The position numbers were made by a program, and so were the translations under genes. DNA of 62,959 bases from SAR324 cluster bacterium (lineage in GTDB: Bacteria; SAR324; XYD2-FULL-50-16; JAERRU01). A model generated the notes under the pieces. The model was not told the origin of the DNA and searched no databases. It saw only the letters and a program-made list of their open reading frames with translations. This document shows, in pieces, positions 1 through 8,989 of the stretch (within the stretch, counting starts at the first letter, position 1; each line of letters opens with the position of its first letter). Location: NCBI GenBank assembly GCA_016735295.1, contig JAERRU010000010.1:1-62959 (forward strand), given 5' to 3'.

Positions 1-190
1 TGGGTTATATTTAACAACAGAGATAAACTAATTAATAGTAATAGTAGTAATTATTGTTGTAAAAAATATCTTATAATTTCAATTACTTTTACCTTTTTAT
101 TTAAATAACTTTTAAAAGGTTAGTCTTTTTTTATAGAAAAGTTATTTTTAATCTATTAATTAGTTTATCTCTGTTGTTAAATATAACCCA
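1..190. repeat. 38 bp perfect inverted repeat with nested dyads beside dnaA
   Basis: Bases 1-38 are the exact reverse complement of bases 153-190, with a 114-base spacer. Inside the spacer lie two more dyads: an 11-bp pair AAATAACTTTT (103-113) with AAAAGTTATTT (137-147), and ACCTTTT (91-97) with AAAAGGT (114-120). The outer arm begins exactly at base 1, so it may continue outside the window. It sits about 100 bases past the 3' end of dnaA, so it could be part of an origin region, a strong cruciform, or a contig-end artefact. Only two poor DnaA-box-like 9-mers (269-277 and 280-288, two mismatches each) are nearby. Confidence 0.9.
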
Positions 191-293
191 ACTTTAGTAA
201 ACCATATATAAAAATTAGTATATATATCTGATAAAAAAGGATTTTTTTATAAACAATTAAAATTTACCTGTTGAAAAACTGTTCATAAAACAA

Positions 294-1649
294 CTATTTA
301 TCAGATAATCTTCTAATCAAACTATTAATAAATTGGCTTGACTCTGAATTTTCTTTCATTAAAAGCTTAACCTTTCGGTTAGCTTGAATAACAGAGGTAT
401 GGTTTTTAGAAAAATAACGACCAATCACAGGATAAGAAAGATTAGTCATTTGTCTTGATATATACATCGCCATTTGCCGAGCATTAGAAATATCTCGATC
501 ACGTTTTTCAGAAAGTAAATCTACTTTTTTTAAATACAACTCATCAGCAACAAGTTTAGTAATTTCATCAATAGAAATAGGTCGTTTATCTAAATCAAGA
601 ATCTCTTTTAAGATAGCCCTAGTAGTTTTTAAGGTAAGATCTAAACCAAGCAAAGATTTTTCCGCCTCTAGTTTAGTTAAAACGCCTTTGATTTCACGAA
701 CATTTGATTTAACAGTATGAGCAATATGAGAGATAATTTCCTCAGAAATAGTAAGATTTTTAATAGATATTTCATTTTTAACTATCGCAAACCTAGTCTC
801 AAAATCAGGAGTTTCAATTTTAGCCACCATTCCAGAAGAAAAGCGGCTGATTAACCTCTCTTCAATATTTTTAATTTCTCGAGGAAATCTATCGGCAGCA
901 ATAACAACTTGCTTATTATTCAAGATTAACTCGTTGAAGGTATGAAAAAATTCTTCTTGGGTAGAAAATTTATTTTCTAAAAATTGAATATCATCAATTA
1001 ACAAAAGATCCAGATTACGATATTTTTTCCTCATCTCATGGGTTTTACCGAACCTTATTCCTTCAATAATATTATTAGTAAACCCTTCAGCACTACAATA
1101 AAGAATTTTTTTATAAGGAAATTTTTGTAAAACCTTATTTCCAATCGCCTGCATTAAATGAGTTTTCCCCAAACCAACTGAGCCACAAATAAATAAAGGA
1201 TTATATTTTGGAGTATTGATGTATTCAGACACAGCTAGAGCGCAAGCATAAGCAATCTTGGTGTTAGCTCCATCAATGAATCTATCAAAACTATTAACCT
1301 CATTAAGACCAATGGGGGTAGGTTTTTCAGGAGAAGGTAGCTGCTCTTCTGTTTGGTGATAATAATTTTTCAATAAAAAAAGAACCTTATAGCCCTCATC
1401 GAGAGTGATTACTGAGTTAAAATGTATTTTTATTAGATTTCTGATCGTACCTGAATAGTTTTTTTCTACATATTCAGTAAAAAATTTATTAAGCCCGCTA
1501 AAGATAATTTTATCAGAGTCAAGTTTTTCTAAAACAAGTTGGTTAACCCAAGCTTCTCCCTCACTATCAGGAACTTTTTGATTAAGGGAGAACATAAAAT
1601 TTTTCCAGCTATCATCAAGGAGAGATTTTTGTTCTTTATAATACTGCAT
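294..1649 (-). CDS. dnaA: Chromosomal replication initiator DnaA
   Basis: DnaA binds origin boxes and opens oriC in its ATP form. The 451-residue protein has the expected order: a divergent N-terminal domain I (about 1-95), a short linker, the AAA+ domain with Walker A GSVGLGKTH (about 156-164) and Walker B LLLIDD (215-220), and the C-terminal helix-turn-helix. The DNA-binding signature reads NHTSV near residue 425, where most bacteria have DHTTV; Asp to Asn is an unusual but minor change. The length is normal for the family. The gene stands alone, without dnaN next to it, and points toward the inverted-repeat region at the window edge. No clear Shine-Dalgarno precedes the ATG. Confidence 0.97.
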   Translation of the reverse strand: MQYYKEQKSLLDDSWKNFMFSLNQKVPDSEGEAWVNQLVLEKLDSDKIIFSGLNKFFTEYVEKNYSGTIRNLIKIHFNSVITLDEGYKVLFLLKNYYHQTEEQLPSPEKPTPIGLNEVNSFDRFIDGANTKIAYACALAVSEYINTPKYNPLFICGSVGLGKTHLMQAIGNKVLQKFPYKKILYCSAEGFTNNIIEGIRFGKTHEMRKKYRNLDLLLIDDIQFLENKFSTQEEFFHTFNELILNNKQVVIAADRFPREIKNIEERLISRFSSGMVAKIETPDFETRFAIVKNEISIKNLTISEEIISHIAHTVKSNVREIKGVLTKLEAEKSLLGLDLTLKTTRAILKEILDLDKRPISIDEITKLVADELYLKKVDLLSEKRDRDISNARQMAMYISRQMTNLSYPVIGRYFSKNHTSVIQANRKVKLLMKENSESSQFINSLIRRLSDK

Positions 1650-1795
1650 ATATCGTCGTATAAATGAATTATCTTATAAAAATACCAAGGGATATTTTAG
1701 CTTAAAAAAGGGAAAAAGCAAAAAAAAAAACCTAATAAAATAAGCTAGTGTTATTAAGTAGTTTTACGAGTTTTTTATAAATATAGTGAAAAAAA

Positions 1796-1824
1796 TTGAC
1801 TAAAAAGAAAAAAAAAAGTAAAAG
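1796..1824 (+). promoter_or_regulatory. Putative sigma70-type promoter of trpBA
   Basis: TTGACT (1796-1801) and TAAAAG (1819-1824) are separated by 17 bases of almost pure A. This matches five and four of six consensus positions. Transcription would begin near 1831, placing the degenerate copy of the trpB start (1828-1866) in the 5' leader. Confidence 0.45.
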
Positions 1825-1827
1825 GCA

Positions 1828-1914
1828 AAACTAAAACCAAAATATGATACTTGTTACAGAATCTTTTAGAGATAAAAAATGAAACTAAAATATGATTCTT
1901 ACTACGGATCCTTT
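1828..1914 (+). repeat. Degenerate duplication of the trpB 5' end
   Basis: Bases 1828-1866 resemble 1882-1914, which is the start of trpB. Both contain AAACTAAAA followed by TATGAT, CTT, TAC and CTTT blocks. The offset is 54 bases before and 48 bases after a 6-base indel. Identity after the indel is about 70%, so this is weaker than the two other gene-end duplications in the window. Confidence 0.5.
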
Positions 1915-3123
1915 GGGGGCAGGTTTAATCCAGAAATTTTGCATGGTGTTTTCACTGAATTAACCGAAACCTTTGAAAAGGTAAAAGCAGATAATAATTT
2001 TTGGTTAGAATATGAAAAAATCCTCAAAAACTATTCAGGTCGACCAACCCCAATAACTGAAGCCACCAATTTAACTGCTCATTTTAAGGGAGCAAAAATT
2101 CTGATAAAGCGTGAAGATTTAAACCATACAGGATCACACAAGATAGATAATGTAGTAGGCCAAGGTCTTTTAGCGCAAAGAATGGGCAAAAAAAGATTAA
2201 TCGCGGAAACAGGAGCCGGCCAACACGGAGTAGCAGTAGCCACAATAGCCGCAAAATTAGGCTTTTCATGCACCATCTATATGGGAGAGATAGATGCTAA
2301 AAGACAAAGACCAAATGTTTTTTGGATGGAAAAATTAGGAGCAGAAGTAATCGAGATTAAAAGCGGTAGCCGAACATTAAAAGAAGCAATTAACGAAGCC
2401 TTTCGTGATTGGGTCAATAACCCCAAAGATACACATTACCTATTAGGCACAGCCTGCGGCCCGCACCCTTTTCCTTCATTAGTAGCTTGGCTTCAATCAA
2501 TAATAGGTAAAGAAGCTAAACGGCAAATGATAAAAGATTATCAAAAATTACCAACGAAAATAATCGCCAGCGTGGGTGGAGGCTCCAATAGCCTGGGAAT
2601 ATTTCAAGAGTTTATTGAACATAAAGAAGTTGGGCTAGTGGCCGTTGAAGCTGCCGGCTTAGGGGTTGATACAGATAATCACTCCATGAGGTTAACCGCA
2701 AATAAAGGCACGGTGGGAATAGCTCAAGGATATAAAACTCTTTTTTTCCAAGATGAAGAAGGGCAAATGAGAAAAACCCACTCTATTGCCGCAGGATTAG
2801 ATTATATAGGAGTATCACCAATTCTAGCTTATCTAGTAGAAAAAAAACGTATAGATTGCGCTGCTATATCAGATAAAGAGGCTCTTATTGCTGCTAAACT
2901 TACTATGAGAAAAGAAGGTATCATTCCTGCCTTAGAATCGGCTCACGCTCTAGCTCAGGCATTTAAAGAAGCCCCAAAAATGGATAAGAAAGATATAATT
3001 TTAGTAAATCTTTCTGGGAGAGGAGATAAAGATATATTTAATTTTGGAGACCTCTTTTTTGATAAAAAGTGGCAAACATTTATTAAACAAAAAGCCGCCA
3101 ACCAAATAGAAAGCAAAATATGA
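1879..3123 (+). CDS. trpB: Tryptophan synthase beta chain
   Basis: TrpB condenses indole with L-serine to make tryptophan, using pyridoxal phosphate. The 414-residue protein carries the PLP lysine K88 in HTGSHKIDN (most homologues have HKxNN or HKTNQ, so the Asp is unusual), the ETGAGQHG loop (110-117), GPHPFP (194-199) and the phosphate-binding GGGSN (233-237). The C-terminal NLSGRGDKD motif is intact. The stop overlaps the trpA start by four bases (ATGA), so translation is coupled. No trpE, D, C or F lies nearby, so trpBA is either a split part of the pathway or serves indole salvage. Confidence 0.96.
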   Translation: MKLKYDSYYGSFGGRFNPEILHGVFTELTETFEKVKADNNFWLEYEKILKNYSGRPTPITEATNLTAHFKGAKILIKREDLNHTGSHKIDNVVGQGLLAQRMGKKRLIAETGAGQHGVAVATIAAKLGFSCTIYMGEIDAKRQRPNVFWMEKLGAEVIEIKSGSRTLKEAINEAFRDWVNNPKDTHYLLGTACGPHPFPSLVAWLQSIIGKEAKRQMIKDYQKLPTKIIASVGGGSNSLGIFQEFIEHKEVGLVAVEAAGLGVDTDNHSMRLTANKGTVGIAQGYKTLFFQDEEGQMRKTHSIAAGLDYIGVSPILAYLVEKKRIDCAAISDKEALIAAKLTMRKEGIIPALESAHALAQAFKEAPKMDKKDIILVNLSGRGDKDIFNFGDLFFDKKWQTFIKQKAANQIESKI

Positions 3124-3908
3124 TAAATAGTGATTTTCTATCTAGTTATATAAAAAAAGAAAGACAAGCCAAGCCAATCTTAATAATGGCTCATCTTGTC
3201 TTAGGTTATCCTGATTTTAAGACTAATCATGAGCAAGTTGATGTGATGGTTAAGGCTGGAGCAGATATAATAGAAATGCAAATACCCTTCTCAGAGCCCA
3301 TTGCCGATGGGCCAGTCATTGCCAAAGCGAACCAGCTATCTTTAGCGAGGGGCACGAAAATACAAGATTGTCTAGATTTTGCCCAAAAGGTGACCACGAG
3401 ACATCCTAAAAAAGCATTTATATTTATGTCTTACGTAAATATTTTGTTTATGCGAGGTATTGCTAACATTATTAGCCAATCTGAAAAGGCAGGTATAAAG
3501 GGTTGGATAGTTCCTGATTTGCCGCCAGAAGAAGCAGATGTTTATCTTGCAGAGTGTGCTAAGCACAAAATAAGCCCAATTTTTATTTACGCCCCAACCC
3601 ACTCTCTAGCAAGACTCAAAACGCTAGCTAACTATTCTAAGGGTATGATTTACGCAGTTGCTAGAAAAGGAATAACTGGTGGAAAAACCAATTTTAATCA
3701 GGAATTGATTGAAAGATTGACCATTTACCGAAAAATAGCTAAAAAACCATTAGCGGTTGGTTTTGGAATATCCCAAGCAGAAGATGTTGATTTTTTGATA
3801 GGCAAGGCGGATATTGTGGTTATCGGCTCTAAGCTAATTGAAGTTTTAGATGAGGGGGGATTAACCGCTCTTGATCTATTTCTTAGAAAAATAAGGGGTA
3901 ACCACTAG
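3120..3908 (+). CDS. trpA: Tryptophan synthase alpha chain
   Basis: TrpA cleaves indole-3-glycerol phosphate and passes indole to TrpB through the intersubunit tunnel. The 262-residue TIM barrel keeps both catalytic acids: E52 in IEMQIPFSEP and D63 in IADGP, matching Glu49 and Asp60 of the E. coli enzyme. The phosphate-binding GFGIS segment is near residue 221. The start overlaps the end of trpB by four bases. The PFSEPIADGP form, with Glu-Pro in place of the common Asp-Pro, is a variant I associate with a minority of bacteria. The stop codon lies immediately before a duplicated copy of the next gene's start. Confidence 0.95.
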   Translation: MINSDFLSSYIKKERQAKPILIMAHLVLGYPDFKTNHEQVDVMVKAGADIIEMQIPFSEPIADGPVIAKANQLSLARGTKIQDCLDFAQKVTTRHPKKAFIFMSYVNILFMRGIANIISQSEKAGIKGWIVPDLPPEEADVYLAECAKHKISPIFIYAPTHSLARLKTLANYSKGMIYAVARKGITGGKTNFNQELIERLTIYRKIAKKPLAVGFGISQAEDVDFLIGKADIVVIGSKLIEVLDEGGLTALDLFLRKIRGNH

Positions 3909-4045
3909 CGAGCATAGTTTAGAGAAAAAAAGAGCTTATTAGCGAGCTATTTAAAAAATTCAATTAGCGAATATGCCAACACCGACAGACGAGCATAGTT
4001 TAGAGAAAAAAGAGCTGATCAGCGAGCTATTTAAAAAATTCAATA
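3909..4045 (+). repeat. Tandem duplication of the histidine kinase 5' end
   Basis: Bases 3909-3965 and 3990-4045 are near-identical copies offset by 80-81 bases. The right copy is codons 6 to about 24 of the kinase. The left copy has one extra A in its A-tract (seven instead of six) and a few substitutions (CTTATT for CTGATC), so it is out of frame and lacks a start codon. The left copy begins directly after the trpA stop. Confidence 0.9.
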
Positions 4046-5211
4046 AGACCCTCCAAGACTTTAGCAATTTTCAAAATAAACTAGAAAATCAAATAAAAGA
4101 TCTTAGAATCGAGCTCAGCCAGAAAAATGAGCAAATGACTAATATCTTAGAAAGTTTAAGCAGTGGGCTAGTAGTTACCGATTTAATGGGCAAGGTGATT
4201 AGCGTTAATAAGGCCACCAACCAGATCACAGGCTTGGCGATAAAAAAGTCAGAAAAAAAGAATTTAAATGACATCTTCCAACAAAGCGTATTACCTCCCA
4301 AACTAGATAAACAAGGCTTGTCCCAAGTGGCAAACAACTATAGCAAAAATTTTCGTCATCTAAAACCAGGCGGGGCTGAAGTATATCTATCCACCACCAC
4401 CACCTTGATGATATCAACCGAAACTCAAGAAAACTTAGGCATAATAGTTAATTTTAATGATGTTACCTTGGTGAAAAATCTTGAAGAAACTGCCGAACGA
4501 AAAAATAGACTTATCGCTATGGGGCAAATAGCCGCTAGCGTGGCTCATGAAATTAGAAATCCTTTAGGAGGGATGGAATTGTTTGTTTCAATGCTAAAGC
4601 AAGATTTAGAAAATGATCCCGCTCACTTGGAAACCATAATTCATATTCAATCTGCTATGCGCAGCATGAATCATATTATTTCCAATATTTTAGAATATAC
4701 AAAACCACGACCAATCACTAGATCAAAAGTTGATTTAGCAAAATTAGTTCAAGAATTTACTAGCTTTTACGCCCCTCACGCTAAACAGAGAAATACTATA
4801 TTAAGGGCTAATATTACTTCCCAAAAAGCTATAATTGAAGGTGATTTTGAGCTTATCAAGCAAGCCTTACAAAATATTTATATGAACGCCGTTCAATCTA
4901 TGTTAGATGGAGGCGTTATTATGATTTCATTAGATATTAGCCAGGAAATATCGCCCGAGAAAATTGCCCTATTCGATTCTAAAAAAAATCCTCTGCAAAT
5001 AGCTACCATAACAATTGTTGATGAAGGCGAGGGAATGAGCGATGAAATAAAAAAGAAAATATTTGATCCCTTTTTCACGACAAAACCAAAAGGAACAGGT
5101 TTAGGGCTATCTATTGTTAACCAGATAATTAATTCTCATAAGGGAATAATATTAATTGATGATATATTACAAAAAGGAACTAAAATATCTATACAATTCA
5201 AAACCTGTTAA
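3973..5211 (+). CDS. PAS-domain sensor histidine kinase (NtrB/FlrB-like)
   Basis: This is a soluble two-component sensor kinase that autophosphorylates a histidine in response to an unknown signal. The 412-residue protein has an N-terminal coiled coil (about 10-60), a PAS domain (about 55-170), a HisKA domain with phospho-acceptor H192 in AHEIRNPLGG, and a C-terminal HATPase_c domain with DEGEGMS and GTGLGLSI boxes. There are no membrane segments. The HEIRNPLGGMELF wording resembles kinases of the FlrB/FleS flagellar and NtrB groups, which act on sigma54 activators. No response regulator is adjacent. The first codons are duplicated upstream, so the true start could be questioned, but the ATG at 3973 is the only good candidate. 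Confidence 0.88.
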   Translation: MPTPTDEHSLEKKELISELFKKFNKTLQDFSNFQNKLENQIKDLRIELSQKNEQMTNILESLSSGLVVTDLMGKVISVNKATNQITGLAIKKSEKKNLNDIFQQSVLPPKLDKQGLSQVANNYSKNFRHLKPGGAEVYLSTTTTLMISTETQENLGIIVNFNDVTLVKNLEETAERKNRLIAMGQIAASVAHEIRNPLGGMELFVSMLKQDLENDPAHLETIIHIQSAMRSMNHIISNILEYTKPRPITRSKVDLAKLVQEFTSFYAPHAKQRNTILRANITSQKAIIEGDFELIKQALQNIYMNAVQSMLDGGVIMISLDISQEISPEKIALFDSKKNPLQIATITIVDEGEGMSDEIKKKIFDPFFTTKPKGTGLGLSIVNQIINSHKGIILIDDILQKGTKISIQFKTC

Positions 5212-5231
5212 CTTAGAAAAAAGCAGCAAAA

Positions 5232-6332
5232 TCATTCTAATTCCTTCAAGGGAAAGGCAGTCAAAAACTGACTCTTTAGCCTTATCCTGACAGATTGACC
5301 AATCTGATGCTTGTGTCGAGAAGATATAAACATATAAACCCTATATCCAGAGGCTAACTTTAAATGATAAATATAATAACTACCGCGAAAAGATTTAAAC
5401 ACTAGTAGTGCCATGAGAGGGCTTTTTTCATCGTAACATAAATCTTCAGGGCGAACTAGCACCTCAACTAATGAGCTGGGGCAAGACTCTAATTTTTCTT
5501 TTAGGTATATTTTACCTAGTTCAGTTTTTACTAATTTATCTAAAATTAAGCGACCTGGTAAAATGGCTCCATCACCCACAAAATTAGCGACAAATCTATT
5601 AACTGGGCGGTGATATAAATCTTGCAACCCACCCCACTGAGCAATAGAGCCATTTAAAAACACCCCCATTTTATCTCCTAGCGAAAAAGCCTCTTGTTGA
5701 TCGTGGGTTACCACCAACGCGGTGGTGCGAGTTTTTTTTAAAACTTCTCTTATTTCAAATACTAAAAATTCTCTTAACTCAGAATCTAAATTAGAAAATG
5801 GCTCATCTAAAAGCAAAAGTTGTGGTTCAGGAGCCAAGCCTCTGGCTAAAGCCACTCTTTGTTTTTGACCACCTGAAATTTCGTGAGGGAATTGAGAGCA
5901 AATGTTATCTATCGCCAATAACTTGGTTAAAAATTTGACTCTTGCTTGACGTAAGGATTTTTTCCAACGAAAAAGACCAAAACTGATGTTTTCCGCGACT
6001 GTTAAATGAGGAAATAACGCATAATCCTGGAAAAACATGCCAATATTTCTCTTTTCAATAGGAACATGCTCCTTAACTGAGCTAACCACTTTACCACCTA
6101 ATTTAATGGTACCACTTGTGATGGGAATAATTCCTACAATCGCCCTTAACAAAGTGGTTTTACCACAACCTGAGTGGCCAATAAGGCAACCAATTTCCCC
6201 CGATTCAATGGTTAAATCTAAATCTTTAAATAAAGGATTTAACTGTCGGCGATAAGTGAAATTAAGCCCAGACACTATTAACGCCGGTGATTTTTGGGGC
6301 GACCCTTGATTACCCATATTGATTGGACTCAA
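5232..6332 (-). CDS. fbpC: Fe3+-type ABC importer ATPase (FbpC-like)
   Basis: This is the cytoplasmic ATPase that powers the adjacent importer. The 366-residue protein has Walker A GHSGCGKTT (52-60), the Q-loop near FFQDYALFPH, the signature ISGGQKQR (151-158) and Walker B LLLLDEP (171-177). A C-terminal TOBE-like domain occupies roughly 280-366. Its start lies inside the end of the permease gene (23-base overlap), so the two are translationally coupled. Order and families (binding protein, two-domain permease, ATPase) are those of FbpABC/SfuABC iron(III) systems. Substrate assignment rests mainly on the binding protein. Confidence 0.9.
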   Translation of the reverse strand: MSPINMGNQGSPQKSPALIVSGLNFTYRRQLNPLFKDLDLTIESGEIGCLIGHSGCGKTTLLRAIVGIIPITSGTIKLGGKVVSSVKEHVPIEKRNIGMFFQDYALFPHLTVAENISFGLFRWKKSLRQARVKFLTKLLAIDNICSQFPHEISGGQKQRVALARGLAPEPQLLLLDEPFSNLDSELREFLVFEIREVLKKTRTTALVVTHDQQEAFSLGDKMGVFLNGSIAQWGGLQDLYHRPVNRFVANFVGDGAILPGRLILDKLVKTELGKIYLKEKLESCPSSLVEVLVRPEDLCYDEKSPLMALLVFKSFRGSYYIYHLKLASGYRVYMFISSRHKHQIGQSVRIRLKSQFLTAFPLKELE

Positions 6333-7905
6333 TAGATTTGTTAATCACGATAATTACTAAAGAACTAATCAACACAATGCATAAACTAGGAAAAGCCGCT
6401 CGCTCAAACATATCAGATGATGTCATCTCAAAAACCCGCACCGCCAAAGTGTCCCACCCAAAAGGGCGGGTAATAAGCGTGATGGGAAGCTCTTTCATAA
6501 CATCCATAAAAACTAATAAAAAACCTGTTAGCAAGCCATTTCTTAACGCGGGTAAATATATTTTTATTAAAATTCTAATTTTACTAGCCCCAAAGGTGGT
6601 GGCCGATAAGCCTTGATTGGCAGAAATTCTTTTTATCATTGAAGTAGTATTTTGATAAGCGGGGCTTAAAAATCTTTGGCATAAAATAAAAACTAATGCC
6701 AATAGAGTTCCACCTAGAATCTTAGTTTCCCCAAATAAATTAGATAGCCAAAAATCGAATTTTATAAAAGGAACGTAAAGAGCAACCGCTAAAACCACTG
6801 ATGGAGTGGCGTAACCTAAAATAGAAACTTGAATCCACCATCTAGTTAACAGGCTTCCCCGGTAGTGGCGAGCTAAAGTTAAAATTAACCCTAAAAAAAC
6901 CGTTATTGAAGCTGTAATTAACGAAATAGTTAAACTATTATATGCAAAATCTAAATATCGCCAATTAAAGCTTGTGCTGAAATCTTGCCAAACCCAAATA
7001 ATGAGCCTAACCACAGGAAATAAAAAACTAATTCCAAAAATTAAAGAAAGCCAGCCAATCGCCAACCAAGATTGATGCCTAGTTAATGGATAAAAACTAT
7101 GTCGTGGGTCCTTGTTCGTGAAATGACGCCGCCGGCCAATTAGCTTAGATAATTGCCAAAAAATTAAAATAATAAATAATAATAAACTAGAAATCTGTAA
7201 CGCCAATTGATGATTAAACAAACCAAACCAAGCCTTATAGATAGTTGTGGTCAGATTATCTATCCCAAATACGCTAAAGGTGCCAAAATCAGATAAAGTT
7301 TCTACCGCCATTAAATATAAACCCGCTAGTATCCACGGTTTGGACATAGGCAAAGTTAATTTTAAAAATAATCTCCACCTACTAACCCCCAAACTACGAG
7401 CTACATTGGTTAATTCTTGCCCCTGAGTTAAAAAAGCGCTCCGGCAAAATAAATAAATATATGGATAAAATGATAAACTTAAAACCAGGGTAAGACCCCA
7501 CCAAGACCTAATATGCCAAAACGAATGGCCTGTTTGAAGAAAATTACGTAAAAAATTTTGTAAAAAACCGCTATAATCAAAAGCATCTATATAGACTATC
7601 GCCATTATATAAGGGGGAATGGCCATAGGCATAATCATCGCCCAGCTAAAAAAAGAACGACCCCAAAATTGATAATTTGATACCAACCACGCCGAAGAAA
7701 CCCCAATTACTATCACCCCAACACAAGCTAAAAATAGAGTTCCTATAGTGTTCCATACGGCAAGAGGCAGCACATATTTTATTAAATGCTGCCATATATC
7801 AAAATCTATCTCAAGAAATGAACTCCCTATTTGAAAAAAAGCGACTATTATTAAACTAGAAATAGGAACTATCCACCAAGCAAATTTTAATTTAGAAAAG
7901 TTCAT
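6310..7905 (-). CDS. fbpB: Fe3+-type ABC importer permease, two fused domains (FbpB-like)
   Basis: This inner-membrane permease forms the translocation path for the ligand delivered by the adjacent binding protein. The 531-residue protein is strongly hydrophobic with about 12 predicted membrane segments, arranged as two homologous BPD_transp_1 halves (about 40-250 and 310-525). Each half has an EAA-like loop facing the ATPase. The first reads ARSLGVSRWRLFLKLTLP and the second ATTFGASKIRILIKIYLP. Fusion of the two permease halves and the length are typical of FbpB. It lies 13 bases after the binding-protein gene and overlaps the ATPase gene. Confidence 0.9.
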   Translation of the reverse strand: MNFSKLKFAWWIVPISSLIIVAFFQIGSSFLEIDFDIWQHLIKYVLPLAVWNTIGTLFLACVGVIVIGVSSAWLVSNYQFWGRSFFSWAMIMPMAIPPYIMAIVYIDAFDYSGFLQNFLRNFLQTGHSFWHIRSWWGLTLVLSLSFYPYIYLFCRSAFLTQGQELTNVARSLGVSRWRLFLKLTLPMSKPWILAGLYLMAVETLSDFGTFSVFGIDNLTTTIYKAWFGLFNHQLALQISSLLLFIILIFWQLSKLIGRRRHFTNKDPRHSFYPLTRHQSWLAIGWLSLIFGISFLFPVVRLIIWVWQDFSTSFNWRYLDFAYNSLTISLITASITVFLGLILTLARHYRGSLLTRWWIQVSILGYATPSVVLAVALYVPFIKFDFWLSNLFGETKILGGTLLALVFILCQRFLSPAYQNTTSMIKRISANQGLSATTFGASKIRILIKIYLPALRNGLLTGFLLVFMDVMKELPITLITRPFGWDTLAVRVFEMTSSDMFERAAFPSLCIVLISSLVIIVINKSIESNQYG

Positions 7906-7918
7906 CTAAATAAAGAGC

Positions 7919-8917
7919 CTAATGATATTTTACTCGATCCATCAAGATAGAGGCAGAAACTTGCAATTCACCCGCCTTAGATACATTAATTAAATTAGCC
8001 TTAAATTCGCCCCAATTTTTTATAAGCGAAGCCTCCTTGACCTTAGGATTTGCCGGATATTCAAAATCTAAATCAGCAAAAATCTTTTGTGCCTTGGGTA
8101 AAGATAAAAATTCTAAAAGTATTTTCGCCTCCTTCGCATTCTTGCCATTTTTGATGATTCCCGCTCCTGAAATATTCACGTGCGCCCCATTGTCCTGCTG
8201 GTTTGCCCAAAAAATAGTAGCTTTAAAATTAGGTTGCTTCGCTAATAATCTGCCCAAGTAATAACTATTCGCTAAACCTACATGGCATTGCCCTGCGTCA
8301 ATGGCTTTTAATAAGCTAGTGTCACTAGAAAAAACTTTAGTTGCTAAATTATTTACCCAACCAGTCACCACCTGCTTAGCATTTTTATATCCATAATCGG
8401 CAATCATCATGGCGACTAAGGATTTATTATAAATACTCTTGCTGGTTCTTAAACAAAGTTTCCCTTTCCATTTGCTGGACGCTAAATCTTGATAAGTAGA
8501 AAGTTCGCCAGCTTTTACCAAATCTTTATTATAAAATATGGTTCTTACTCTTACCGATAAACCAAACCAAGTTTGTCTAGGCGAGCGAAGGTGAGTTGGG
8601 ATATTATTATTTAAAATGGTAGAATCTACTGCCATTAGTAGATCATTTTTATCGGCTAACCATAAATTCCCAGCATCGGTAGTGATTAGCAGATCTGCGA
8701 TATTATTTGGTTTTTCTGCGATTAATCTGGCAAGTAAGGGACCTGATTTATCGGTATGAAGCTTGATTTTTATTCCTGTTTCTTTGGTGAATTCATCTAA
8801 AATGGGCTTTATTAGATGTTCTTGCCTAGCAGAATACACAACTACTTCCCCTACCCCATTGCTAATGCTAGGCAGGCTTAAAATCAAAAAAAATAGTAAT
8901 AACCAAAATTTACGCAT
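7919..8917 (-). CDS. fbpA: Periplasmic Fe3+-binding protein (FbpA-like)
   Basis: This is the periplasmic binding protein of the importer. The 332-residue protein begins with a signal peptide (about 1-21, MRKFWLLLFF core) and continues as a class-II binding fold starting VVVYSARQ. The paired tyrosines Y219-Y220 in ANSYYLGRL match the Fe3+ ligands of FbpA/FutA proteins, which supports iron as substrate. The start ATG is preceded by TTGAGGTTATT, a good ribosome-binding site. It is the first gene of a three-gene operon. I see no convincing Fur box upstream, so iron control is not shown by the sequence. Confidence 0.9.
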   Translation of the reverse strand: MRKFWLLLFFLILSLPSISNGVGEVVVYSARQEHLIKPILDEFTKETGIKIKLHTDKSGPLLARLIAEKPNNIADLLITTDAGNLWLADKNDLLMAVDSTILNNNIPTHLRSPRQTWFGLSVRVRTIFYNKDLVKAGELSTYQDLASSKWKGKLCLRTSKSIYNKSLVAMMIADYGYKNAKQVVTGWVNNLATKVFSSDTSLLKAIDAGQCHVGLANSYYLGRLLAKQPNFKATIFWANQQDNGAHVNISGAGIIKNGKNAKEAKILLEFLSLPKAQKIFADLDFEYPANPKVKEASLIKNWGEFKANLINVSKAGELQVSASILMDRVKYH

Positions 8918-8960
8918 AATAACCTCAAGGTTAATTTATAAATAGCACTAAAAAAGGTCT

Positions 8961-8989
8961 ATTTAACTAACCTATAGATATTTTGTCAA
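8961..8989 (-). promoter_or_regulatory. Putative promoter of the fbpABC operon
   Basis: On the minus strand TTGACA (8989-8984) is followed after 17 bases by TTAAAT (8966-8961). This is a perfect -35 with a four-of-six -10 at ideal spacing, about 43 bases before the fbpA start codon. Confidence 0.5.

Noticed and set aside
269-288. Two DnaA-box-like 9-mers (TGTTGAAAA, TGTTCATAA)
   Set aside because: Each has two mismatches to TGTGGATAA, and such matches are expected by chance in AT-rich DNA. Not enough to call oriC.
2079-2276. Open frame on the minus strand inside trpB
   Set aside because: It lies wholly within a well-supported gene, has no recognisable domain and is a frame shadow. The same applies to the other short frames opposite dnaA-trpA, the pur genes, the ABC permeases and metG.
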